This document shows, in pieces, positions 9,834 through 19,259 of a DNA stretch of 64,000 nt. Location of the stretch: the NCBI RefSeq assembly GCF_014640635.1, contig NZ_BMHI01000001.1:372001-436000 (forward strand). The letters are read 5' to 3'. The position numbers and the translations under genes were made by a program. The notes beneath the pieces are model-generated. The model had not been told where the DNA came from. It worked only from the letters and a program-made list of their open reading frames with translations, and ran no database searches. This DNA is from Flexivirga endophytica. GTDB taxonomy: Bacteria; Actinomycetota; Actinomycetes; Actinomycetales; Dermatophilaceae. Numbering within the stretch: position 1 is the stretch's first letter; each line of letters opens with the position of its first letter.

Positions 9834-10565
9834 CTAGATTTCCTCGGCGGTGGTGACGTTGCGGTCCGGCAGGAAACCCGCGACGACGGCCGCGAGGGCG
9901 GCCACCAGCACGGGTATGCCGGAGGCCGTGTGCGGCGCGACGGCCAGTGCGATGAGTCCGGCGGCGACCGCGACGAGTTGGGAGCGACGGGTCTGCAACC
10001 GGGACCACACCAGCGCACAGAAAGCCGCGGGGGCCGCGGCGTCCAGACCGAACCGCGCCGGGTCGCCCATGGCATTGCCGAGCGCGGCGCCGACCGCGGA
10101 CATCAGGCCCCACAGGACGAAGACCGACAGTCCGGTCCACCAGAACCCCACCCGTGACAGCGCGCGATCGGGCTGCGTGATCGACACGGCGGTGGACTCG
10201 TCGATCGTCAAGTGGGCCGCGGCTGCGCGTCGCCAGCCGGTCACCTGCAGCAGCTTGCTGACCTGCAGTCCGTAGAAGCCGTTGCGCAGGCCGAGCAGCG
10301 TCGACGTGCCGATCGCACTGGCCCCGGATCCGCCCGCACCGAGCACACCGACGAGTGCGAACTGCGAGCCGCCGCTGAACAGCAGCAGCGACAGCGCGAC
10401 CGCCTGCCAGAAGCTGAGCCCGGCAGCGACCGCGAGCGCGCCATAACTGATGCCGTAGGCGCCAGTAGCGATGCCGACCCAGATCCCTTTACGGGCAACG
10501 GCTTTCGACTGCTGGCCGGGGGTCGGCGGTATGTCGTCGGCCTGGCGAGCGGCCTCATCTGTCAT
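9834..10565 (-). CDS. azlC: AzlC-family branched-chain amino acid exporter
   Basis: The 243-residue membrane protein carries the AzlC signature GISYGALAVAAGLSFWQAV and LLFSGGSQFALVG. AzlC with AzlD forms an exporter for branched-chain amino acids or analogues. Its ATG overlaps the stop of the upstream GNAT gene by 4 bases, and azlD follows without a gap, so the three form a leftward operon. Confidence 0.88.
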   Translation of the reverse strand: MTDEAARQADDIPPTPGQQSKAVARKGIWVGIATGAYGISYGALAVAAGLSFWQAVALSLLLFSGGSQFALVGVLGAGGSGASAIGTSTLLGLRNGFYGLQVSKLLQVTGWRRAAAAHLTIDESTAVSITQPDRALSRVGFWWTGLSVFVLWGLMSAVGAALGNAMGDPARFGLDAAAPAAFCALVWSRLQTRRSQLVAVAAGLIALAVAPHTASGIPVLVAALAAVVAGFLPDRNVTTAEEI

Positions 10566-11158
10566 GGAGCCGTGGCGGCGTCCGGGTCGGTCAGCGACGC
10601 TGCCAGCCGCACCTCGCGTGCGGTGCGTCCGTCGGCTGCGACGACGCGGTCACGCCAGGCGCCATCGGGTTGCAGTCCGGCTGCCGCGACGAAAGTTCGA
10701 GTCTGCTCGTCGTCGGCGAGCACCCACATCGTCACGGCCGCGAAGTCACCGGCACGGAGGGTGTCGACGGCGGCATTGAGCAGCCGCGAGCCGTTGCCCG
10801 CGCCACGCCGATCCGGGCTGACCCCGAAGGTGAAGATCTCGCCGGTGCGGGTCGTCGGCTCTGACGGCTCGGACGCCTCGGCGGGCTCCTCGGCACTCTC
10901 GCAGGGACCGATGGCCGCGAAACCGACGACGGTGTCGCCCTCGGTCGCCACGAGCAGCCGGTGCAACGGCGTCGGCGGATTGCGCAGCGACTGCCGCCAG
11001 GCGGGCTCGAACGCCGCCGGTTTGAAGGCGTCGCGGACCTCGCTGTCGACCAGCGGTCCGTAGGTGGCACGCCATACAGCCGCCTGGACGTGCGCCACGG
11101 CGGGGACGTCGTTCGGTCGGGCGGTGCGCACCCCGGCATCGCTGGTGGGGGAGTTCAT
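10562..11158 (-). CDS. GNAT-family N-acetyltransferase
   Basis: This 198-residue GNAT protein has the acetyl-CoA loop in GVSPDRRGAGNGSRLL (motif A), followed by an AVTMWVLADDEQTRTFVAAAG segment typical of the C-terminal half. An acidic insert (CESAEEPAEASEPSEP) separates two strands. The substrate is unknown. It is the first gene of the GNAT-azlC-azlD operon, overlapping azlC by ATGA, which suggests a link to amino acids or their analogues. Confidence 0.8.
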   Translation of the reverse strand: MNSPTSDAGVRTARPNDVPAVAHVQAAVWRATYGPLVDSEVRDAFKPAAFEPAWRQSLRNPPTPLHRLLVATEGDTVVGFAAIGPCESAEEPAEASEPSEPTTRTGEIFTFGVSPDRRGAGNGSRLLNAAVDTLRAGDFAAVTMWVLADDEQTRTFVAAAGLQPDGAWRDRVVAADGRTAREVRLAASLTDPDAATAP

Positions 11159-11254
11159 CCGGTCAGCTTTTCATCCTCGCCGGACCGGGCCGCGGCGGCC
11201 CTACGGTGGGTGCCTGACCGGCATACCCGTTCGATCTGAGAGGCTTCCCTCGTT

Positions 11255-12076
11255 GTGAGTCTGTTGAAGTCCTCCGGAGAGCGGCATCGCCGCCCGCAGT
11301 TCCATCCGCTGACCGTCGCCGGCATCCAGCGGCTGACCGAGCGTGCCGTCGCGATCACCTTCGACATCCCGGAGGAACTGCGCGACACCTTCCGCTTCGA
11401 GCCGGGCCAGCACCTGACGTTGCGTGCCGAGATCGACGGGGTGGACGTGCGCCGCTCCTACTCCATCTGTATGTCGCGCGCCCAAGCCGCAGCGAGCGGC
11501 CAACTGCGGATCGCCTCGAACGAGGTCGACGGCGGCGCGATGTCGGTCTGGCTCAACCGCGTGGTGCAGCCCGGCGACCGGATCGAGGTGCTGGCACCGC
11601 TGGGCGACTTCACCTGCCCGACCGTGGACACCGAGCGCGAGCTGGTCGCGATCGCCGCCGGCTCCGGCATCACACCGGTCATCTCGCTGGTGCGCACCGT
11701 GCTCGAGGAGGAGCCGGGCTCCCAGGTCACGCTCATCTTCGGCAACCGCACCGCGGAGACCACGATGTTCCGCAAGGAACTGGAGTGGCTCGCCGACAAC
11801 TGCTCGGCGCGCTTCGACCTGATCGAGGTGTTCTCCCGTGCCACCTCGGCGACGGATCCGCTGCTCAACGGCAGGATCGACGGCGCGAAGGTGCGGCAGA
11901 TCCTGCGGCGCTCCGGGGTCGCGGTGTCCGAGGTGGACGAGTGGTTCCTGTGCGGCCCGATCGGCATGGTGCATGACGTGCGCGCGGCCGTGGTCGCGGA
12001 CGGCGCCGACCCGGCGACGGTGCACCACGAGGAGTTCTTCCAGGAGTCGATGCCCGTCCAGGCGCCCGGCAGCTAG
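11255..12076 (+). CDS. PaaE-like FAD/NAD(P)H oxidoreductase without a 2Fe-2S domain
   Basis: The 273 residues contain a ferredoxin-reductase module: FAD site RRSYSIC (66-72), the following LRIASNEVDGGAMSVWL segment, the NAD(P)H site AAGSGITPV and a late FLCGPIGMV. The pattern is closest to phenylacetyl-CoA epoxidase reductase (PaaE). PaaE and its relatives normally end with a plant-type ferredoxin domain of about 90 residues with a Cys-rich loop; here the protein stops soon after the reductase module. Either it uses a separate ferredoxin or it has been truncated. Its stop shares the bases CTAG (12073-12076) with the convergent folA stop. No paa genes are nearby. Confidence 0.8.
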   Translation: MSLLKSSGERHRRPQFHPLTVAGIQRLTERAVAITFDIPEELRDTFRFEPGQHLTLRAEIDGVDVRRSYSICMSRAQAAASGQLRIASNEVDGGAMSVWLNRVVQPGDRIEVLAPLGDFTCPTVDTERELVAIAAGSGITPVISLVRTVLEEEPGSQVTLIFGNRTAETTMFRKELEWLADNCSARFDLIEVFSRATSATDPLLNGRIDGAKVRQILRRSGVAVSEVDEWFLCGPIGMVHDVRAAVVADGADPATVHHEEFFQESMPVQAPGS

Positions 12077-13023
12077 TCGAAAATCGTTGTAGCGGAGTCG
12101 TTTTCGAAAAACGCCCGCACCAGCGGCCGGTGCGCCGGAATGATCGGCAACCGGGCGGCCTCGACCTTGGTGAACCACGCGGACTCGGTGACCTCGTCGG
12201 ACGTGCCCGCAGTGCCGTCGATGACGTGGGCCCGGAAGCACACTCCGAAGATCGCCCGCCGGCGCCCGTCGGGGTAGACGATCACGACGTCCGGATTGCT
12301 GTATGCCGACAGGACCGAGTCGACGGCGACCTGCAGGCCGGTCTCCTCACGCGCCTCGCGGACGGCGGCCTCGGACCACGTCTCACCGACCTCCGCGCCG
12401 CCGCCGGGCAGGCACCACAGCCCGTTGTCCTCGCGGCGGGTCAGCAACAGCCGCTCGCCGTCGCCGATGGCGCAGCTGGCGCCGGCCTTGATCTCGGTCG
12501 CGCCTGCCTCGGCGGACCCGGCGATGCGCGGACCGACCTCGACCTGCGCACGCGGCTTGCGCCGCTCGTAGGTCAGCACCGTCCAGCCGTCGTGCGGCTC
12601 GCGTGCCGCCTCCCGCCAGGTGGGGGAGTCGGTGAGCGGCCAGCCCGGGAAGTAGGTGTCACCCTCGGGCTCCAGCGGGATCTCCGACAGCACCATCCGG
12701 TCGGCGTATGGCGCGAAGAGCGCCCACACCTGAGCGCCACCGGTGACGAAGAAGTCCTGATCACCGACCAGGAAGAGCGTCTCGTCGACCGAGCGCGCGA
12801 CCTCCACGCCGTCGGCGGACCAGTCCGGGTCGCGGGTCAGCACGATGTGCCGACGCCCGGGCAGCAGGCCGTGCGACTCGAAGGTGCGGCGGCCCATCAC
12901 CATCGGGTGGCCCATGGTCGCCGCCTTGAAACCCTTCTGCTCGCCCGGAACCCGCCACGGCATCTTCCCGTCCCGACCGACGACGCCGTTGCGCGCGACG
13001 GCGGCGATGAAAGAAATCGTCAT
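12073..13023 (-). CDS. folA: Dihydrofolate reductase fused to a Nudix hydrolase
   Basis: One uninterrupted 316-residue frame joins two enzymes. Residues 1 to about 158 are DHFR: VGRDGKMPWRVPGE, MVMGRRTFES and FVTGGAQVW, with Glu28 at the usual catalytic-acid site (Asp in most bacterial enzymes). Residues about 175-316 form a Nudix domain with the box starting at Gly208 (GGGAEVGETWSEAAVREARE, then ETGL). DHFR makes tetrahydrofolate; the Nudix half probably hydrolyses a nucleotide or pterin diphosphate. It follows thyA in the same direction. No ribosome-binding site is evident; a palindromic repeat lies directly upstream of the ATG. Confidence 0.92.
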   Translation of the reverse strand: MTISFIAAVARNGVVGRDGKMPWRVPGEQKGFKAATMGHPMVMGRRTFESHGLLPGRRHIVLTRDPDWSADGVEVARSVDETLFLVGDQDFFVTGGAQVWALFAPYADRMVLSEIPLEPEGDTYFPGWPLTDSPTWREAAREPHDGWTVLTYERRKPRAQVEVGPRIAGSAEAGATEIKAGASCAIGDGERLLLTRREDNGLWCLPGGGAEVGETWSEAAVREAREETGLQVAVDSVLSAYSNPDVVIVYPDGRRRAIFGVCFRAHVIDGTAGTSDEVTESAWFTKVEAARLPIIPAHRPLVRAFFENDSATTIFD

Positions 13024-13030
13024 GCGCGGT

Positions 13031-13138
13031 CCCCGCGAAGTATTCGGAGGAGCGGCCGGGTCCCCACGAAGTATCCGGAGGAGCGGAGCGGGGGAGGAAC
13101 TTCGCGGGGTGCCGGAGCGGGAGAGAAACTTCGTGGGG
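13031..13138. repeat. Palindromic repeat family A, interleaved double copy
   Basis: Four arms lie between thyA and folA: CCCCGCGAAGT (13031-13041), CCCCACGAAGT (13062-13072), ACTTCGCGGGG (13099-13109) and ACTTCGTGGGG (13128-13138). The first pairs perfectly with the third and the second with the fourth. Between the arms is the phrase CGGAGGAGCG. Single copies occur at 48100-48145 and 50053-50100. Confidence 0.85.
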
Positions 13139-13141
13139 TGC

Positions 13142-13954
13142 TCATACGGCGATCGGCGCCTTGATGGAGGGAGCTGCCACGTAGTCCTCGAGCCTGATGT
13201 CCGGCAGGTCGAAGGCGTCGAGGTCGCGGATCTGCGGGTTGAGCCGCAGCGTCGGCAGCGGTCCCGGCTCCCGGGTCAGCTGCAGCCGCGCCTGGTCGAG
13301 GTGATTGAGATAGAGATGCGCGTCGCCCATGGTGTGCACGAACTCACCGGGCACCAGATCGGTCACCTGCGCGACCATCGCGGTCAGCAGCGCGTAGGAC
13401 GCGATGTTGAACGGCACACCGAGGAAGATGTCGGCCGACCGCTGGTAGAGCTGGCAGGACAGCGACCGGCGCCCGTCCGCGGTCTCGGCGCCGACGTAGA
13501 ACTGGAACATCGTGTGGCAGGGCGGCAACGCCATGTCGTCGACGTCCGCGACGTTCCAGGCGGAGACGATGTGGCGCCGGGAATCGGGATTGGTGCGCAG
13601 ACCATCGACGAGCCGGGTGATCTGGTCGATGGACCCGCCGTCCGGCGTGGGCCACGACCGCCACTGGTGGCCGTAGACCGGACCGAGGTCGCCGTTGTCG
13701 TCGGCCCACTCGTCCCAGATGGAGATCTTGCGGTCGTGCAGCCACTGCACGTTGGTGTCGCCGCGCAGGAACCACAGCAACTCACCGATTATCGAGCGCA
13801 GGTGCAGCTTCTTGGTGGTCAGCGCCGGGAAGCCGGCGGTCAGGTCGAAGCGCATCTGGTGCCCGAAGACCGACAACGTGCCGGTGCCCGTGCGGTCGTC
13901 CTTGCGAGTGCCTTCGGCGATGACCCGGTCGAGGAGGTCGAGGTACTGCTTCAC
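13142..13954 (-). CDS. thyA: Thymidylate synthase
   Basis: ThyA methylates dUMP with methylene-tetrahydrofolate, releasing dihydrofolate for FolA downstream. From the GTG at 13954 the protein has 270 residues. The nucleophile is Cys146 in [12 protein letters not shown], and the dUMP-binding [19 protein letters not shown] follows. An upstream ATG would add an unrelated Arg-rich 26-residue tail. A TAGCGT -10-like box (13963-13968) lies 8 nt before the GTG, consistent with a leaderless message. The palindromic repeat lies between thyA and folA but probably does not end transcription completely. Confidence 0.95.
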   Translation of the reverse strand: MKQYLDLLDRVIAEGTRKDDRTGTGTLSVFGHQMRFDLTAGFPALTTKKLHLRSIIGELLWFLRGDTNVQWLHDRKISIWDEWADDNGDLGPVYGHQWRSWPTPDGGSIDQITRLVDGLRTNPDSRRHIVSAWNVADVDDMALPPCHTMFQFYVGAETADGRRSLSCQLYQRSADIFLGVPFNIASYALLTAMVAQVTDLVPGEFVHTMGDAHLYLNHLDQARLQLTREPGPLPTLRLNPQIRDLDAFDLPDIRLEDYVAAPSIKAPIAV

Positions 13955-14068
13955 ACCGTCAGACGCTATCAGCGGGCTCCGACGGCGAGCGCCGAACGGC
14001 CCCGTGATGACGCGGCTGTGGCCGCCTGTCACGACCTGCAGGAGTTACCACGTGGACGGTCGTTACAG

Positions 14069-14088
14069 AATGTGATCCAGATCACATT
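14069..14088. promoter_or_regulatory. Perfect CRP/GlxR-type palindrome
   Basis: AATGTGATC-CA-GATCACATT has 9-bp perfect arms and matches the TGTGA-N6-TCACA consensus of cAMP-receptor-type regulators. It lies about 115 bases upstream of thyA and about 170 bases before the dapA promoter, so the controlled gene is unclear. Confidence 0.65.
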
Positions 14089-14131
14089 GGACGGTTGTAA
14101 CACTTTCCCGGGAAGCACGATGTAACCGTTG

Positions 14132-14173
14132 ATCGCGTCGTCACCCGGACCCCCGAGCGGGTGACGACGCGAT
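14132..14173. terminator. 16-bp perfect hairpin in the thyA-dapA gap
   Basis: ATCGCGTCGTCACCCG (14132-14147) pairs perfectly with CGGGTGACGACGCGAT (14158-14173) around a 10-nt loop. It stands between two divergent genes, where no known transcript needs to end, so it may close a short unannotated RNA or be a repeat. The remainder of the 316-base gap holds the CRP-type site and the two leaderless promoters. Confidence 0.55.
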
Positions 14174-14257
14174 TACTCATTTCCGGGCCGGATGCCGCCG
14201 GTACGCCGCGAGTGATCGCCACACGGAAGGCCCCCGCACGCGACCCCTGCACGCCGC

Positions 14258-14263
14258 TAGCCT
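14258..14263 (+). promoter_or_regulatory. -10 box of leaderless dapA
   Basis: TAGCCT lies 7 nt before the dapA ATG, with no ribosome-binding site. Confidence 0.5.
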
Positions 14264-14270
14264 TGACGAC

Positions 14271-15167
14271 ATGACGCACCCCTCCGGCAACCCCTTCGGC
14301 ACGATGATCACGGCGATGGTCACGCCGATGCATGACGACGGCTCGCTCGACCTGGACGGTGCCCAGAAGCTCGCGACGCACCTCGTTGACCAGGGGAACG
14401 ACGGCATCCTCGTCAACGGCACGACCGGTGAGTCCGCGACCACGACCGACCAGGAGAACAACGACCTGGTGCGCGCGGTCGCCGAAGCGGTGGGGGACCG
14501 CGCGGTCGTGATGGCGGGCGTCGGCACCAACGACACCGCGCACTCCGTCGCAGCGGCGCGCAACATGGCCGCCGCCGGCGCGCAGGCCGCGCTCATCGTC
14601 ACCCCCTACTACAACAAGCCGCCGCAGGCCGGAGTGCTCGAGCACTACCGCACCGTCGCCGCAGCCACGGACCTGCCGGCGATGGCCTACGACATACCCG
14701 GACGCACCGCCACCGCGCTGGCCCCCGACACCATCCGCGCGCTGGCCGAGGTGCCCAACATCAAGGCGCTCAAGGACGCCAAGGGCGACCTGGCGATGAG
14801 CGCACCACTGATCCTCGAGACCGGACTGCTCTGGTATTCCGGCGACGACGCCCTCAACCTGCCCTGGCTGGCCCTCGGTGCGACCGGCATGGTCAGCACC
14901 GTGGGCAACGTGGCCAGCGCCAAGCTCGTCGCGCTGCTGAAGGCCGTGACCGCCGCCGACCTGCCGGCTGCCCGGGCGATCAACCACGAGCTGGCGCCGC
15001 TGGTCGCCGCCGTCATGAACGTCACCCAGGGCACCATCCAGGCCAAGGCCGCACTGCGCCTCATGGGCGTGATCGACTCCGACTTCTGCCGGCTCCCATT
15101 GGTGCCGGCACCCGAAGAGCACCGCGCGATCCTGCGCGATGCACTGACGACGCAAGGACTGATGTGA
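14271..15167 (+). CDS. dapA: 4-hydroxy-tetrahydrodipicolinate synthase
   Basis: DapA condenses pyruvate and aspartate semialdehyde, the first committed step to lysine and diaminopimelate. The 298-residue TIM-barrel protein has GILVNGTTGESATT, VTPYYNKPPQAG with the proton-relay tyrosine, and the Schiff-base Lys168 in KALKDAKGD. Its stop overlaps the rnj start (GTGA), the usual dapA-rnj arrangement in actinobacteria. Confidence 0.96.
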   Translation: MTHPSGNPFGTMITAMVTPMHDDGSLDLDGAQKLATHLVDQGNDGILVNGTTGESATTTDQENNDLVRAVAEAVGDRAVVMAGVGTNDTAHSVAAARNMAAAGAQAALIVTPYYNKPPQAGVLEHYRTVAAATDLPAMAYDIPGRTATALAPDTIRALAEVPNIKALKDAKGDLAMSAPLILETGLLWYSGDDALNLPWLALGATGMVSTVGNVASAKLVALLKAVTAADLPAARAINHELAPLVAAVMNVTQGTIQAKAALRLMGVIDSDFCRLPLVPAPEEHRAILRDALTTQGLM

Positions 15168-16849
15168 GCCATCCCCATCCCGAACTCGAAGAGCCCCCGG
15201 CACTGCCCAAGGGCGGTGTGCGGGTAGTCCCGCTGGGCGGGCTCGGCGAGGTCGGCCGCAACATGACGGTCGTGGAGTATGACGGGAGACTGCTCGTCGT
15301 CGACTGCGGCGTGCTCTTCCCCGAGGACCACCCGGGCGTCGACCTGATCCTGCCCGACTTCGACTACATCGCCGATCGCCTCGACGACATCGAGGCGATC
15401 GTGCTGACGCACGGCCACGAGGACCACATCGGCGCCGTGCCCTACCTGCTGCGCCTGAAGCCGGACATCCCACTGGTCGGATCCACCCTGACGCTTGCGC
15501 TGATCGAGGCCAAACTCAAGGAACACCGGATCAAGCCCTACACCCTGGCGGTGAAGGAGGGCGGCAACGAGAAGCTCGGGGCGTTCGACTGTGACTTCAT
15601 CGCTGTCAACCACTCCATCCCGGACGCGCTCGCGGTCTTCGTCAAGACCGGTGGCGGCAACCTGCTGATCACCGGCGACTTCAAGATGGACCAGCTGCCG
15701 CTGGACGGCCGGATCACCGACCTGCGTGCCTTCGCCAAGGCGGGGGAGGAGGGCGTCGACCTCTTCCTCACCGACTCCACCAACGCCGAGGTCCCTGGTT
15801 TCACCACACCGGAGCGCAACATCGCACCGGCGATCGAGCGGGTCTTCCAGCAGGCCGAGCGCCGGATCATCGTGGCCTGCTTCTCCTCGCACGTGCACCG
15901 CGTGCAGCAGGTGCTGGACGCCGCCGCAGCGCACGGCCGCAAGGTCGCGTTCGTCGGCCGCTCGATGCTGCGCAACATGGGCATAGCAGCCGAGCTGGGC
16001 TACCTGCACGTGCCCGACCGGGTCCTCGTCGATCTGAAGAAGATCGACAAGTTCGCAGACAACCAGATCGTGCTGGTGTCGACCGGCTCGCAGGGTGAGC
16101 CGATGGCTGCGCTGTCCCGTATGGCGGCCGGCGATCACAACACCATCGAGATCGGTCCGGGCGACACGGTGCTGATGGCGTCGTCCCTCATCCCGGGCAA
16201 CGAGAACGCCGTCTATCGGGTCATCAACGGCCTGATGCGGCGCGGCGCGAGCGTCATACACAAGGGGAACGCGCTGGTGCACGTCTCCGGGCACGCCAGC
16301 GCCGGCGAGTTGCTCTACTGCTACAACATCGTGCGGCCGCGCAACGTCATGCCGATCCACGGCGAATGGCGTCACCTGGTCGCCAACGGCGATCTCGCGG
16401 TGGCGACCGGCGTGCCCGCCGAGCGGGTGCTGCTCGCCGAGGACGGCGTCGTGGTCGACCTGGTCGACGGACGCGCCCGCATCGTCGGTGCAGTGCCGTG
16501 CGGCTATGTGTATGTCGACGGGTCCCTCGTCGGCACCACCGACGAGACGATGCTCAAGGACCGCCGGATCCTGCGCGACGAGGGCTTCGTGACGATCATC
16601 GTGGTCCGCGACGCCGACACCGGCAAGATTGTCAGTGGCCCGGAGATCCAGACCCGTGGCTTCGCCGAGGACGACGAGGTCTTCGACAAGGTGCGCCCCA
16701 AGCTGGAGGCGGCGCTCGAGGAGGCCCGCGAGAAGGGCATCAGCGACACCTACCAGCTGCAACAGGTGATCCGGCGTGCCGTCGGTGGCTTCGTCGGCGG
16801 CAAGTTGCGTCGCCGGCCGATGATCATCCCCATCGTCATCGACGCGTAA
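15164..16849 (+). CDS. rnj: Ribonuclease J
   Basis: RNase J is a metallo-beta-lactamase/beta-CASP endo- and 5' exoribonuclease that acts in rRNA maturation and mRNA decay. The 561-residue protein has the zinc motif LTHGHEDHIGA (about 81-91), LITGDFKMD, the beta-CASP segment STGSQGEPMAAL, HVSGHASAGEL and a C-terminal domain ending in PMIIPIVIDA. The GTG start overlaps the dapA stop by 4 bases. Confidence 0.95.
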   Translation: MSHPHPELEEPPALPKGGVRVVPLGGLGEVGRNMTVVEYDGRLLVVDCGVLFPEDHPGVDLILPDFDYIADRLDDIEAIVLTHGHEDHIGAVPYLLRLKPDIPLVGSTLTLALIEAKLKEHRIKPYTLAVKEGGNEKLGAFDCDFIAVNHSIPDALAVFVKTGGGNLLITGDFKMDQLPLDGRITDLRAFAKAGEEGVDLFLTDSTNAEVPGFTTPERNIAPAIERVFQQAERRIIVACFSSHVHRVQQVLDAAAAHGRKVAFVGRSMLRNMGIAAELGYLHVPDRVLVDLKKIDKFADNQIVLVSTGSQGEPMAALSRMAAGDHNTIEIGPGDTVLMASSLIPGNENAVYRVINGLMRRGASVIHKGNALVHVSGHASAGELLYCYNIVRPRNVMPIHGEWRHLVANGDLAVATGVPAERVLLAEDGVVVDLVDGRARIVGAVPCGYVYVDGSLVGTTDETMLKDRRILRDEGFVTIIVVRDADTGKIVSGPEIQTRGFAEDDEVFDKVRPKLEAALEEAREKGISDTYQLQQVIRRAVGGFVGGKLRRRPMIIPIVIDA

Positions 16850-16866
16850 GGACGGCGAACACCTCG

Positions 16867-16926
16867 CTACTGTCGTCACTTTCTCGCTCGAATCGGCCGT
16901 TTCCGGCGACATAGTGACGACAGTAG
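16867..16926. terminator. Bidirectional hairpin between convergent genes
   Basis: A perfect 14-bp inverted repeat, CTACTGTCGTCACT (16867-16880) and AGTGACGACAGTAG (16913-16926), encloses a 32-nt loop between rnj and the leftward phosphotransferase gene. The position suits a shared terminator. Confidence 0.65.
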
Positions 16927-16930
16927 GGAT

Positions 16931-17932
16931 CTATTCGGCGCCGGTCGTGACGGCTGGCAATTCCAGCGCCTGCCGTGCCGCGTCGCCCCAGCCGGTGGGG
17001 TCGTCGCCGTCCGGGATCATCGCGAGCGAGATCCACAGCACGAGCGTGTCCCACCAGGCGGCTTCGGCCGGCGTCAGGCGACATACCGACTGATAGCCGG
17101 CGAGGAACTCGGCGCGCACCTCGGCCGTGACCGGGCCCCAGTCGTCGAACTTCGTACCCAACAGCACCGCCGAGCGGGCAAGCTCCGCGATGCGGTGCTC
17201 GGGGCACGCCTCCTCGAAGTCCAGGACGGCGGTTACCGTCGATCCGGTGACCAGGACGTTCGCTGCGCGGAAGTCGCCGTGCACGAGCTGGGTCGGAAGC
17301 GGATCCGCGGGCGCGACCGCCAGCCGTTGCCGTAGGACGTCAACTGCCTTCCGGGGTGCCCGCGGGTGGTCCGACCCGAGCCAGTCGCTGATCTGTTTGT
17401 CCAACGTCTCCGCCGGGGGCGTGAGCTCCGTGAGACGTTGACCGTCGGGGTATGACGACAGCGCCTCGTGCAACCGGGCGAGCACGGCTCCGGCGGCTCG
17501 TACCTGGTCCGGCGACGTGACGTCCAGCAACTCTCCGTCGATCTCCCGTTGCAGGCCGAGCGAGACGCCGTCGACCTCAACCTGATGTCGACCGTCGAGC
17601 GTTTGGGCCGGTGCGGAGACGGGCTGTCCGCGCCGATCCAGCCACGCGGTCATCTCCGCGAGTGCGGCAAGGCGGTCGAATCGATGCGTCGCGATCGACC
17701 ACTTGGCGACCCGGCGCCCGTGCGGCGTGTGGAACCAGACCAGTGCGTTGTTGAAGCTCATGGTGATGCGCTCGCAGGGCCCGGCCTGGATGCCCCAGTG
17801 TTGTTCGACGGTGCGGGACACCCAGTCGGCCGCGGCTGCGGCGTCGGCGAAGTCGAACCGCTCGGCCAGCACCGTCCCCGGGTTGTCCGGCTCCCACAAC
17901 ATCTCGATTCTCGGAGGAGCGGACTTCGTCAT
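16931..17932 (-). CDS. Aminoglycoside phosphotransferase-family (APH) protein
   Basis: This 333-residue protein has the kinase-like catalytic motifs of the APH fold: LVHGDFRAANVLV (Brenner-type HGDxxxxN) and AVLDFEEACPEHRIAEL in place of the metal-binding DFD. Such proteins phosphorylate small hydroxylated molecules or antibiotics; the substrate here is unknown. The ATG at 17932 (inside a GTATGACG word) is chosen over an upstream start that adds 20 residues. It is convergent with rnj. Confidence 0.75.
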   Translation of the reverse strand: MTKSAPPRIEMLWEPDNPGTVLAERFDFADAAAAADWVSRTVEQHWGIQAGPCERITMSFNNALVWFHTPHGRRVAKWSIATHRFDRLAALAEMTAWLDRRGQPVSAPAQTLDGRHQVEVDGVSLGLQREIDGELLDVTSPDQVRAAGAVLARLHEALSSYPDGQRLTELTPPAETLDKQISDWLGSDHPRAPRKAVDVLRQRLAVAPADPLPTQLVHGDFRAANVLVTGSTVTAVLDFEEACPEHRIAELARSAVLLGTKFDDWGPVTAEVRAEFLAGYQSVCRLTPAEAAWWDTLVLWISLAMIPDGDDPTGWGDAARQALELPAVTTGAE

Positions 17933-18014
17933 ACGAGCAGCATCGCCGAGATGTGAGTCGCTGCCGTTCTGACGCACCGGAGGCGACAACAACTCATATC
18001 TCGGCGGGTATGAC

Positions 18015-18052
18015 GGAAGCCCCGGCCCACCAGATGGTGGACCGGGGCTTCC
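18015..18052 (-). terminator. Terminator of the rpf gene
   Basis: GGAAGCCCCGG (18015-18025) pairs with CCGGGGCTTCC (18042-18052), with an inner CCACC-AGAT-GGTGG stem, about 40 bases beyond the rpf stop. The stacked stem is long and GC-rich, as for a strong terminator. Confidence 0.8.
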
Positions 18053-18092
18053 GGGGTTGTCAGCGCCGTGAGGCTGCTGACGGACGATCAGA

Positions 18093-19010
<918 letters not shown>

Positions 19011-19259
19011 CCACAGGCAGGCGAAAACGTGCTGGGTTGCGCGTTTTCGTTGATGGAAGGTTCTTCGCCAGGGGGACGAAATTTCAACCACCGAACGTCG
19101 AAGGTACGTGGTCCGGACGCGATTTCCAAGTCGAACGTGACCATTTCGTGACTTTTTTTGGAAGTGTCGCGAGGGTCACACGAAATCGTGTTGCTTGCGT
19201 CACACCAGTCACGCCGATCGCGTGGTCGTCGCACCGGCGGCGTAGGTGAGAATGCGCCT
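19011..19259 (-). promoter_or_regulatory. Upstream region of the rpf riboswitch transcript
   Basis: No gene is visible. The stretch is A+T-richer than its surroundings and holds an inverted repeat GCGAAAACG/CGCGTTTTCG near 19020-19049, a run of seven T residues at 19153-19159, and the palindrome ACACGA-AA-TCGTGT at 19178-19191. These are candidate regulator sites for the rpf promoter, but I cannot place the -10 box firmly. Confidence 0.35.

Noticed and set aside
14687-16912. 741-residue minus-strand frame opposite dapA-rnj
   Set aside because: It is a shadow of two well-supported genes with typical third-position GC bias on the other strand.
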